A stretch of DNA of 64,000 nt, taken from NCBI GenBank assembly GCA_016719895.1, contig JADJYG010000018.1, positions 1 through 64,000 of the forward strand. Reading direction: 5' to 3'. The position numbers and the translations under genes were made by a program. This document shows positions 16,814 through 24,794 of this stretch, one piece after another (positions within the stretch are counted from its first letter, which is position 1; every line of letters starts with the position of its first letter). Source of the stretch: Saprospirales bacterium (GTDB taxonomy: Bacteria; Bacteroidota; Bacteroidia; Chitinophagales; Saprospiraceae). Below the pieces are notes generated by a model. The model did no database searches and was not told where the DNA came from. It saw nothing but the letters and a program-made list of their open reading frames with translations.

Positions 16814-17877
16814 CAGACCTTTTTATTCATTTGGTATTCGGCCTTTTTGGCATCACTTTGCCGTTGCCGGATGACCTCGATATAGCTGCGTGCTTTTTTT
16901 TTGCCGTATTGGTTCCAGGCTTTTTCAGCCCATTCCTGGGCGATATCCAGGTTGCCATTAACTTCAGCCATAACGGCCATGTTGTAAGCGGCCCGGCCGG
17001 CCGCCTTGGGATTGTCTTTTGCAGTGGCTTCAATTTTTTTCCAGATGTCGGCTGCCCGGTCCCATTTGCCGTCCTGTGCAAGGCGCGCGGCTTGCTCCAT
17101 CTGTGTTTTAAAGCCTTTTGCTTTGGGGTAGTATTGCCGGTTTACCTGGATATATACCGGTGCAATGCGCATACCATATTCCCGGCCGACGATAAATGCC
17201 ACCTTCCGGGTTACGGAAATTTGGGATGGCAAATTGGCCACGGCTTTGCGCTCGGTGTCGGCAATGGCTTCGTTTTTTAAAAAGTCCTCCGTAACAAATT
17301 CGTCGAATACCATTTTGGAAGCGGGATCATAAAACCGCCAGCCCATCCGCACGCCAGTACGCATTTCGGCAAGGTAATCAATCAGGGTAGTGGTCGTGCC
17401 ATCTTTGTTTTTTTTCTTGGAAGACCGTTGGCGCGTCATGGTGCTATTGTCCGAATCAAACGATTCTATGGCGACTACAGCATCGGCCGCATAATCGGCA
17501 CAGATACGCTCGATTTCCTGCCAGGGCAAAAGCGCCGGCATGCCATCGCCGGCCTTGCTGCCCGCCATTTCCAGGCCAGTGGTCACCACCCGGAACCTGG
17601 GGGTTCGTTGCAGGGCGTCCGTAAGCCCTGCAACGGCCTCTTGCCGGCTTTGGCGGTCCTGCCCGATCGCTTCGCCCGTAAACAAGCCTTCCAGCACGTT
17701 CAGCCAGCCATTAGATGGCTTGCTGCGGTCAATCACTGCAATTTTGGCGATATGATCGGGAACTTTAAACTGGGCGGGCTGAAGTACCGTCAGGTGGGCT
17801 GTTTTCATGCAGCCGGTGAGTGTAAAGAACAACAGCATGCTGAACAGGACGGTTTTCAGATGGACTCGAGATGCCAT
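16813..17877 (-). CDS. DUF6340-like lipoprotein
   Basis: A 354-residue lipoprotein with lipobox LTGC at the end of an 18-20 residue hydrophobic signal. The N-terminal part has alternating strands and KIAVIDRSKPSNGW, then AVVAIESFDSD and a MGWRFYDPASK segment as in DUF6340 proteins. The last 110 residues contain TPR-like helices (AARLAQDGKWDRAADIW, AYNMAVMAEVNGNLDIAQEWAEKAW). It heads a five-gene operon with overlapping start/stop codons. It is likely anchored in the outer or inner membrane facing the periplasm; its job is unknown. Confidence 0.78.
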   Translation of the reverse strand: MASRVHLKTVLFSMLLFFTLTGCMKTAHLTVLQPAQFKVPDHIAKIAVIDRSKPSNGWLNVLEGLFTGEAIGQDRQSRQEAVAGLTDALQRTPRFRVVTTGLEMAGSKAGDGMPALLPWQEIERICADYAADAVVAIESFDSDNSTMTRQRSSKKKNKDGTTTTLIDYLAEMRTGVRMGWRFYDPASKMVFDEFVTEDFLKNEAIADTERKAVANLPSQISVTRKVAFIVGREYGMRIAPVYIQVNRQYYPKAKGFKTQMEQAARLAQDGKWDRAADIWKKIEATAKDNPKAAGRAAYNMAVMAEVNGNLDIAQEWAEKAWNQYGKKKARSYIEVIRQRQSDAKKAEYQMNKKV

Positions 17878-18144
17878 AGTGAGGTGATTTTTAAACTTTT
17901 AAACGGCCAGGCGGTAAGTTGCAGGCAAAATTCGAGGATTTTGGTGAAATAACGTGTAATCCCATTTCTAAATAAAATGAAGAGGCTAACCGGTCACATA
18001 AAAAAATGCAGCGCCGAACGAAAACGGATAAATCTTGTTTCAGGCAATGTCCGCCAGCGCACTGGGGCGCCCGGGAAAAGCAAGCCAAACTTGTTTCGGT
18101 CCGGCCTTCCACCGCGCACGCCCTCGACCGCGGCGCCTCAACCT

Positions 18145-19371
18145 ATGTCGCATACAACATCCTGCAATATCCTCATCGCCGGAGCCGGTCTTTCCGGCCT
18201 TACCCTGGCGGTTGAACTGGGCCGCCGCCCGGCATTCCGCGATTCGGCCATAATCCTGATAGACCGGGATGCCAAACAAAAAAACGACCGAACCTGGTGT
18301 TTCTGGGCGACCGAAGCGGAGCCCCTGCCGCCGGTAGTGCACCGGTCCTGGGATCATTGTTATTTCCATGCGCCGGGTTTTTCTCAACAATTTAGCTTCA
18401 CTCCATACCGCTACCAAATGGTCCGGGGGATCGATTTTTACCGATGGGCACTGGCAGCGCTCGAATCATTCCCCAATATCCGGCGTGTTCAAGCGACTAT
18501 TGAACGGATCGATGCGGAAAACGGGCTCGTTTATACGGATGCAGGGGCGTTTCAGGGGGGGATGGTTTTTAACTCGGCGTATACAAAGGTACCCTTGCTT
18601 CCCCCGGGTCAAATGGCATACCCGGCGCCACCGCTCAGCTCAGGCCCCTTACCGGCGAAACAGCGCAAGACCGACGTTTTTCTGCTTCAGCACTTTAAGG
18701 GTTGGCATATCGAAACCCCTTTCCCGGTTTTTGATCCGGCGATCATGACCTTTATGGATTTTCGGATCGAACAACACGGACAAACGCGTTTTGTCTATGT
18801 ATTGCCGTTTTCCCCAACGCAGGCCCTCGTGGAGTTTACTGTTTTTTCCCCGGCACTGCTCGATGCAGCGGCATACGACGACGAACTGCAAAAGTACCTC
18901 TTGCGTTTTCTGGATATCCGGAAATATACCGTATTAGAAGAAGAATTCGGCGTAATTCCTATGACGAACTTTCCGTTTCCGGCCACGCAGGACGGGCGGT
19001 TAATGCATATAGGCACTGCGGGAGGCTTTGTCAAAGGCTCCAGCGGATACGCGTTCAAGCGGACACAGCGGAAAATACGCGCTTTTGTGGATGCCTGGGA
19101 GCGCAACGGTATTCCGGATCCGCAGATACTTCGTTCGCCTTGGGCATTCCGGGCATTCGACAGTATTTTCCTGGATGCCCTGCGGCGGCGGAATGCCCTT
19201 GGACGAACGATCTTTTCCAATCTTTTTCAAAATCTTTCCCCGGATCTCGTCCTCCGCTTTCTGGATGAGGATTCTTCGGTTGCCGACAACCTGCGGTTGG
19301 TAAGCGCCCCTCCCACCTTGCCGTTTTTACGGGCATTTTTCCGGCAGCTGCCTAACTTGCACCGTATTTAG
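18145..19371 (+). CDS. crtY: Lycopene cyclase family protein
   Basis: A 408-residue flavoprotein of the lycopene beta-cyclase family, which closes the rings at the ends of lycopene in carotenoid synthesis. The N-terminal Rossmann motif is ILIAGAGLSGLTLAVEL, followed by LIDRDAKQKNDRTWCFW, a hallmark of CrtY/CrtL proteins, and GGFVKGSSGYAF near residue 290. ATG at 18145 precedes the dinucleotide-binding motif by ten codons; the longer frame upstream has no homology features. coaE follows after seven bases. No other carotenoid gene is in the window. Confidence 0.85.
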   Translation: MSHTTSCNILIAGAGLSGLTLAVELGRRPAFRDSAIILIDRDAKQKNDRTWCFWATEAEPLPPVVHRSWDHCYFHAPGFSQQFSFTPYRYQMVRGIDFYRWALAALESFPNIRRVQATIERIDAENGLVYTDAGAFQGGMVFNSAYTKVPLLPPGQMAYPAPPLSSGPLPAKQRKTDVFLLQHFKGWHIETPFPVFDPAIMTFMDFRIEQHGQTRFVYVLPFSPTQALVEFTVFSPALLDAAAYDDELQKYLLRFLDIRKYTVLEEEFGVIPMTNFPFPATQDGRLMHIGTAGGFVKGSSGYAFKRTQRKIRAFVDAWERNGIPDPQILRSPWAFRAFDSIFLDALRRRNALGRTIFSNLFQNLSPDLVLRFLDEDSSVADNLRLVSAPPTLPFLRAFFRQLPNLHRI

Positions 19372-19378
19372 ATCAGGT

Positions 19379-20014
19379 ATGGACCAAAACGAATCCGGAA
19401 AAAGGTGCCTTCGGGTCGGAATTACCGGCGGAATCGGGAGCGGTAAAACAACTGCCTGCCGGATTTTCGAAGCCTTGGGTGTGCCGGTATATGATGCCGA
19501 CTTTTGGGCCAAATGGTTGATTGTCAATGCTCCCGGGATTAAATCGGCCATCGTATCCCTATTCGGTCCCGAGGCATATTGTCCGGACGGCAGTTATAAC
19601 CGCAGCTATGTCGCCGCAATCGTGTTTAAGGATGCGGCAAAACTTGCCCTGCTCAATGCTGCGGTGCATCCGGCGGTTGAACAACACAGCCGGGATTGGC
19701 ACCAGCGGCAGGCGGATGCCGGGCGCCCGTATACCCTGAAAGAAGCGGCGCTCCTGGTAGAGAATGGCAGCTACCGGCAGTTGGACAAGTTGATCGTCGT
19801 AACGGCGCCAGAACAACTCCGCATGCAACGCGTCATGCAACGCGATGGCTTGTCGGAAGCGGCGGTGCGGGCGCGTATGCGCCAACAATTGCCCCAGGAG
19901 CAAAAAGATGCCGCGGCTGATTATTTGATTCACAACGACGGGCGCTCTTCTCTGGTCCAACAGGTTTGGCATATCCACCAGAAATTAGTTGCCCTGGCAT
20001 ATTCTGATTTTTAA
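19379..20014 (+). CDS. coaE: Dephospho-CoA kinase
   Basis: CoaE phosphorylates the ribose 3' hydroxyl of dephospho-CoA, the last step of coenzyme A synthesis. The 211-residue length is standard. The P-loop GGIGSGKT sits at residues 17-24, followed by the family-specific VPVYDADFWAK, then KEAALLVENG and a LID region with RMRQQLPQE. The C-terminal DYLIHNDG segment is also typical. It follows the lycopene cyclase gene by seven bases and is probably cotranscribed with it. Confidence 0.94.
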   Translation: MDQNESGKRCLRVGITGGIGSGKTTACRIFEALGVPVYDADFWAKWLIVNAPGIKSAIVSLFGPEAYCPDGSYNRSYVAAIVFKDAAKLALLNAAVHPAVEQHSRDWHQRQADAGRPYTLKEAALLVENGSYRQLDKLIVVTAPEQLRMQRVMQRDGLSEAAVRARMRQQLPQEQKDAAADYLIHNDGRSSLVQQVWHIHQKLVALAYSDF

Positions 20015-20021
20015 GGGATAA

Positions 20022-20054
20022 TTTGGAAAAAAAAGTTTGAAAAACATATCTTTG
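20022..20054 (+). promoter_or_regulatory. Promoter of rpmE
   Basis: TTTG at 20022-20025, a 21-base A-rich spacer and TATCTTTG at 20047-20054 match both elements of the Bacteroidota consensus. The ATG of rpmE lies 54 bases further on, leaving a short leader. Confidence 0.75.
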
Positions 20055-20107
20055 CACCCCGATTCGGGAAATTAACTGAAACAAGAAATTTTTAGTAAAA
20101 TACAGTC

Positions 20108-20368
20108 ATGAAGAAAGACATTCATCCGAGCAGCTACCGTATCGTAGTGTTTAAGGATATCTCTACCGATGAATCGTTCATGGGGCGTTCCTGTGTGAAC
20201 ACCAAGGAGACCATCACCTGGGAGGACGGCAAAGAATACCCTTTGGTCAAAATGGAGATATCGGCGTTTAGCCACCCCTTCTTTACGGGTAAAATGAAAT
20301 TTGTGGATACTGCCGGCCGTATCGACAAGTTCAACAAAAAATTCGCTAACACCAAGTTTGCGAAATAG
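20108..20368 (+). CDS. rpmE2: 50S ribosomal protein L31 type B
   Basis: An 86-residue L31 of the zinc-independent B type: it starts MKKDIHPSSYRIVVFKD, has the SHPFFTGK motif near residue 57, and ends in a basic tail with FNKKF. The CxxC zinc pairs of type A L31 are absent; only one cysteine is present. It has its own promoter and is closed by a strong intrinsic terminator, so it is a single-gene unit. Confidence 0.96.
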   Translation: MKKDIHPSSYRIVVFKDISTDESFMGRSCVNTKETITWEDGKEYPLVKMEISAFSHPFFTGKMKFVDTAGRIDKFNKKFANTKFAK

Positions 20369-20391
20369 CCCTGGCCTGTTTTTCCCAGGCG

Positions 20392-20433
20392 AAAAAAAAG
20401 TCCCAATGGCTTTGGCTGATTGGGACTTTTTTT
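20392..20433. terminator. Intrinsic terminator after rpmE
   Basis: Arms GTCCCAAT (20400-20407) and ATTGGGAC (20419-20426) pair exactly, flanked by eight A on the left and seven T on the right, so it can work in both directions. It ends the L31 transcript before the GlmU-like gene. Confidence 0.9.
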
Positions 20434-20474
20434 ATTGCCTATTTTTGCCGGCACAAAAATCCCTTGCTTATCCG

Positions 20475-21683
20475 ATGACAAACTTGATTTTATTTGATTC
20501 CGACGCCAGAAACCACTTGTTGCCGCTTACTGCAACGCGGCCTATGGGCGAATTGCGCGTAGGCATTCTGACGGTGCGGGAAAAGTGGGAACGGCATTTA
20601 CGCGCTTCCGCGTCCTATATTACCCAGGAATATTTGCAAGAGAAATACCCAATTCGCATCGAATCTGAAAACCTCATTATCAACGGCGCTATTTTGCCCA
20701 ACAACGCTTTGTGCCTGCGTATCGGCCAACTGGGCATGAACGAGGCCTTGTTGCGCAATGGAGAGCTGGTCGCAGCGCGCCTGGACGAGGCGCAATTTGA
20801 GGCGTTGATCGAGGATGAGGAGATCCGCGAATTACAAGGAACAGAGCTAGACCCCGGCATCCAGATCGTTCAAATCAGGCATTTGTGGCATCTTTTTCAA
20901 TGGAATCAGCAGGCCATTCTGGACGATTTTGGCCTGCTCGCAAAAGATAAAACCAGCCAACGAATACCAGCCACCAACCGCATTTTTGGCGCACACCCCG
21001 TATTTATGGCGCCCGGAGCAAAGATGGAGTGTTGCAGTGTCAATACGGCCAACGGCCCCGTTTATATCGGCCCGGACGCCGAAGTGATGGAGGGCAGTAT
21101 GTTGCGCGGGCCGGTTGCCATAGGCGAAGGCGCTGCCGTAAAGCTGGGCGCCAGGATTTATGGCCCGACCACCATCGGCCCCGGATGCAAAGTAGGGGGT
21201 GAGATAGCCCGCTCTATTTTGTTCGGCAACTCCAACAAGGCGCATGATGGTTACCTGGGCGATTCTGTTTTGGGCGAATGGTGCAATATCGGGGCGGATA
21301 CGAACAGCTCGAACCTGAAGAACAATTACAGCGAAGTCAAACTTTGGGATTACGAAGCGGAAAGTTTCGTCAACACCGGGCTCCAGTTTTGTGGTTTAAT
21401 CATGGGTGACCACGCAAAGTGTGGAATCAATACGATGTTTAATACCGGTACGGTGGTTGGGGTGTTTGCCAACGTGTTCGGCGCCGGATATCCGCGTAAT
21501 TTCGTACCGGATTTTGCTTGGGGAGGCGTCGAATCGGGCTACCGGACATACCGTTTTACCGATGCTTGTGAAACCGCCCTGCGGGTGATGGAGCGCCGGA
21601 ATGCTCCCCTTACTGAGCTGGATAAAGCGATTTTGTATCATGTTTATGACCGTACGGCAAAGTTTCGGTCCTGGGAGAAATAA
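20475..21683 (+). CDS. GlmU-like protein with degenerate nucleotidyltransferase domain
   Basis: A 402-residue protein with an N-terminal region aligned to sugar nucleotidyltransferases and a C-terminal left-handed beta helix (hexapeptide repeats such as IGPDAEVMEGSMLRGP and IGPGCKVGGEIARS). The start MTNLILFDSDARN lacks the GxGTRM signature of active GlmU uridylyltransferases, and TRPMGELRVGILT takes its place. This matches a GlmU-like family I know as common in Bacteroidota. Acetyl- or acyl-transfer to a sugar nucleotide is possible; activity of the N-terminal domain is doubtful. It begins an operon of four genes ending at 24769. Confidence 0.85.
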   Translation: MTNLILFDSDARNHLLPLTATRPMGELRVGILTVREKWERHLRASASYITQEYLQEKYPIRIESENLIINGAILPNNALCLRIGQLGMNEALLRNGELVAARLDEAQFEALIEDEEIRELQGTELDPGIQIVQIRHLWHLFQWNQQAILDDFGLLAKDKTSQRIPATNRIFGAHPVFMAPGAKMECCSVNTANGPVYIGPDAEVMEGSMLRGPVAIGEGAAVKLGARIYGPTTIGPGCKVGGEIARSILFGNSNKAHDGYLGDSVLGEWCNIGADTNSSNLKNNYSEVKLWDYEAESFVNTGLQFCGLIMGDHAKCGINTMFNTGTVVGVFANVFGAGYPRNFVPDFAWGGVESGYRTYRFTDACETALRVMERRNAPLTELDKAILYHVYDRTAKFRSWEK

Positions 21684-21726
21684 TCAACATAAGCCATTTC
21701 ATGCCCACCGCACCAATTCGTCTATC

Positions 21727-22905
21727 TTGGAGGATTCAGAACTGAAATACGATCAACGCGGAGTGTCCGCAACCAAACTCGAAGTACACGCTGCCATCCA
21801 GCACCTGGACAAAGGCTTGTATCCCAATGCCTTTTGTAAAATCTTGCCTGATATCGCCGCTGGCGACCCGGAGTATTGCAACATCCTGCACGCGGACACT
21901 GCCGGCACAAAAACGAGCCTGGCCTATGTATACTGGAAAGAAACGGGCGATTTGTCGGTATGGGCCGGTGTGGCACAGGACGCTATTGTGATGAATCTGG
22001 ACGATATGGCCTGCGTTGGATGCACCGGTTCGATTTTACTATCGAGCACCATTGGCAGAAACAAAAACCTTATCCCCGGCGAAGTCATCGCTGCCGTGAT
22101 CCGGGGCACTTCCGACTTTATCGATACTATGCGTGCGCAGGGTATCGACCTGCACCTGGCCGGAGGCGAAACGGCTGATGTAGGAGATATTGTGCGCACC
22201 ATCGACGTGGGGTTCACCGCATTTGCCCGCATGAAACGCAGCGACGTACTGGTTAGCCGGATACAGGATGGAGACGTCATCGTGGGGCTGGCCTCCTTTG
22301 GTAAAGCAATTTACGAACCGGAATACAATGGCGGCATGGGCAGCAATGGGCTTACGGCAGCCCGGCACGATGTTTTGGCCAATTCCTATGCGGTCAAATA
22401 TCCGGAGAGCTATGACCCTCATGTACCGGCCGGACTGGTTTATTCCGGCCATCGCCAGCTTACCGAAACGCTTCCTGTCGATGGCCGGGATATTCCAGTC
22501 GGCAAGCTTATCCTTTCCCCAACCCGTACGTTTTTACCGGTTTTACAGCAGGTCTTTGCCCGGCACAGGCAAAACCTGCACGGCGTGATCCACTGTACCG
22601 GAGGCGGGCAAACCAAGGTGCTGAAATTTATCCAGGACGTCCATGTGGTAAAGGATAACTTATTTGAACTCCCGCTGTTATTCAAACTTATTCAGGAAAG
22701 CAGCGGCGCCAGTTGGCGGGAAATGTACCAGGTATTCAACATGGGCCACCGTATGGAACTATACCTGCCCCGCCAAATCGCAGCCGATGTCATCGGCATT
22801 GCAGCCGGCCTGGGCGTGGATGCCCGGGTGATCGGACATGTCGAGGCCGGGGCAGGCGCTGCAGTAACCCTGAAAAGCGAATTCGGCACATTCCAGTATT
22901 CCTGA
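21727..22905 (+). CDS. purM: Phosphoribosylformylglycinamidine cyclo-ligase (AIR synthase) related protein
   Basis: AIR synthase closes the imidazole ring in purine synthesis using ATP. The 392-residue protein has KYDQRGVSA at the start, the ATP/phosphate-binding ILHADTAGTKTSL, QDAIVMNLDDMACVG, LAGGETADVGD, and MGSNGLTAARHD, and a C-terminal CTGGGQTKVL. This is the longer Bacteroidota form. No ATG is available in frame near the conserved N-terminus; the TTG at 21727, 43 bases after the GlmU-like stop, is the best start. Possible ATG codons upstream lie inside the preceding gene. Confidence 0.86.
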   Translation: MEDSELKYDQRGVSATKLEVHAAIQHLDKGLYPNAFCKILPDIAAGDPEYCNILHADTAGTKTSLAYVYWKETGDLSVWAGVAQDAIVMNLDDMACVGCTGSILLSSTIGRNKNLIPGEVIAAVIRGTSDFIDTMRAQGIDLHLAGGETADVGDIVRTIDVGFTAFARMKRSDVLVSRIQDGDVIVGLASFGKAIYEPEYNGGMGSNGLTAARHDVLANSYAVKYPESYDPHVPAGLVYSGHRQLTETLPVDGRDIPVGKLILSPTRTFLPVLQQVFARHRQNLHGVIHCTGGGQTKVLKFIQDVHVVKDNLFELPLLFKLIQESSGASWREMYQVFNMGHRMELYLPRQIAADVIGIAAGLGVDARVIGHVEAGAGAAVTLKSEFGTFQYS

Positions 22906-22973
22906 TTCACCTGCCGGGTTCGTACAGTACAGGTATTTACCGCCAGTAAAAACTATTTTTTTACACACATACT

Positions 22974-23852
22974 ATGAGGATTCCCTGGTCATTATCTTCT
23001 GTCTTTTGGGCTATGCTGGTCTTATCCTCCTGCCGGGAAAATCCGGCGGGCCAGATACCTTCCCTCGAGGCAGCTTTCGCGCGCTCGGGTTCCAGCGCGG
23101 CAGCCGATTCGTTGGTTCAGCAATACCTGGTCGCGGTAAAAGCCAACCCTGGCGAGCATGAAAACAATCTCCGGTTTTTAACAAAGGCTGCGGAAATAAA
23201 ATTCCTAAACCAAAAAGACGCAGTAGGGGCTGTGCGCCTTTTGAACCAGGGCTTGAAAGATCACGGGGTGGGATTGTCACTCGCCGAACCAGTTGGGATG
23301 CTGGCGCGGATATGGTGTGCGTATCAGTACAAATCCACACCGGATTTATCGCGCAACCCCGACGACATCGACCTCCTGCGCGCTACGCTGGAAAAAAACT
23401 TGCCCTGGATCGATTCCAGTTTGGCGCAATTGGACAAGGAACTGGGAGGCGCTACCGCAAACCTCCAGGATCAGGCGCTCGAATTCATCCAGATTTCGGA
23501 GGCCTATTCCATATTGGTACAAGAGACAAACCCGGACAAACAGGTCGATCTGTTATTGAAGGCTGCCGGATTAGCCAAAACGATTGGAGACCCCAACAAG
23601 GCGCTCCGGTTTTATTATAATGTGGCAGAGAAAATGCCGGCCCACCATCAGGCGCCTACGGCCTTGTTCATGATGGCTTTTATTTACGAGAACGACCTGA
23701 AAGACCTGGATAAAGCCAAGAGCGCCTATGAGCTGTTCCTGCAGCGCTATCCCAACGACCCCGATTATGCCGACGACGCAAAAAACGCGATCCGCTTCCT
23801 GGGCATGTCTCCGGAAGAAATCATCCGGCAGTTCGAGAATAATCCGCAATAA
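22974..23852 (+). CDS. TPR-repeat lipoprotein
   Basis: A 292-residue lipoprotein with lipobox LSSC at about residues 17-20. The rest is helical, with tetratricopeptide-like repeats clearest at the end (ALRFYYNVAEKMPAHHQAPT, AKSAYELFLQRYPNDPDYAD), a layout similar to BamD/YfiO-type proteins. It may act as a protein-interaction scaffold at the inner face of an outer membrane. It lies 68 bases after the purM-like gene and 20 bases before the GluQ-like gene, on the same strand. Confidence 0.78.
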   Translation: MRIPWSLSSVFWAMLVLSSCRENPAGQIPSLEAAFARSGSSAAADSLVQQYLVAVKANPGEHENNLRFLTKAAEIKFLNQKDAVGAVRLLNQGLKDHGVGLSLAEPVGMLARIWCAYQYKSTPDLSRNPDDIDLLRATLEKNLPWIDSSLAQLDKELGGATANLQDQALEFIQISEAYSILVQETNPDKQVDLLLKAAGLAKTIGDPNKALRFYYNVAEKMPAHHQAPTALFMMAFIYENDLKDLDKAKSAYELFLQRYPNDPDYADDAKNAIRFLGMSPEEIIRQFENNPQ

Positions 23853-23872
23853 ATCATCCAAAATTCACCGGT

Positions 23873-24769
23873 TTGACGCCCTTCGGCTACACCTATCTGG
23901 ATTTTATTTCCACGGTCACACCAGGCAGCAAGTTTCGGCTGGCGCCGACCCCATCCGGTTTTTTACACACCGGGAATGCTTTCAATTTTATCCTGAATTG
24001 GGCGGCGGCCAGAATCATTCCGGGAGCATCCTTGTTGCTGCGGATCGACGACCTGGATGCCGGCCGGAAGCGCCCGGAATTCGTAGCGGATATTTTTGAC
24101 ACCCTCTGGTGGCTGGGGCTTGATTATGATACCGGACCGGTTTCCCTCCGGGATTTTGAGCAAAATTGGTCCCAACGCCTGCGTCTTCCAGTTTACCGGC
24201 AAGCGCTGGACGCCTTACGCGCATCCGGGCGTCTGTTTGCTTGCGCCAAGTCGAGGCAAGACCTGGCGCCTTTCGGCGGGTCGTATCCTGAAGATTTCCG
24301 GCGCCAGCACCTTTCGCTCGACGCGCCCGGATTGGCCTGGCGGATTCAAACGCCGGAAACGCCTGTTCAAAATTTGCCCGCCGACTTTGTGGTGCGCCGG
24401 AAAGACGCCCTTCCGGCATACCAATTGGCAAGCCTGCTCGACGACCTCAATTTTGGCATTACCCATATCATCCGTGGCGAGGACCTCCTTGGCTCTACGG
24501 CTGCCCAGCACTATTTGGCGGCGTGTTTAAACACAGAAGCATTTCAAGGGATCCGGTTCTTGCACCACCCGCTGATCCTGGATGAACAAGGAGCAAAACT
24601 CTCCAAGTCGGCCGGATCGGCGGCAATGAAGCACTGGCGGGAAGCCGGGCGGCATCCGTCCGGTGTTTTTCAGTTAGCGGCGGCCAATTTGGGGCTGCCT
24701 GCCCAAACTATTGAATCTGCTGTTGATTTTTTGGATATGCTTCGCCAGATCAAACCAAAACAGGCGTGA
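23873..24769 (+). CDS. Glutamyl-tRNA synthetase-like protein (GluQ type)
   Basis: A 298-residue class I synthetase catalytic core with no anticodon-binding domain, the size of glutamyl-Q tRNA(Asp) synthetase, which glutamylates queuosine. The HIGH-like motif reads PSGFLHTGNAF at about residue 27, and the KMSKS motif reads AKLSKSAG. YQLASLLDDLNFGITHIIRGED is cut here as YQLASLLDDLN and IRGEDLLGST, the usual binding region. Only one cysteine remains where the E. coli protein binds zinc. The start is TTG at 23873; no ATG is available before the catalytic motif. Whether it modifies queuosine or another tRNA base is inference. Confidence 0.8.
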   Translation: MTPFGYTYLDFISTVTPGSKFRLAPTPSGFLHTGNAFNFILNWAAARIIPGASLLLRIDDLDAGRKRPEFVADIFDTLWWLGLDYDTGPVSLRDFEQNWSQRLRLPVYRQALDALRASGRLFACAKSRQDLAPFGGSYPEDFRRQHLSLDAPGLAWRIQTPETPVQNLPADFVVRRKDALPAYQLASLLDDLNFGITHIIRGEDLLGSTAAQHYLAACLNTEAFQGIRFLHHPLILDEQGAKLSKSAGSAAMKHWREAGRHPSGVFQLAAANLGLPAQTIESAVDFLDMLRQIKPKQA

Positions 24770-24794
24770 CTGTTTTGTTGCTGAACAGCCTTTT

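Noticed and set aside
17977..18144. N-terminal extension of the lycopene cyclase frame
   Set aside because: It has no family features, and the flavin-binding motif follows the ATG at 18145 closely.
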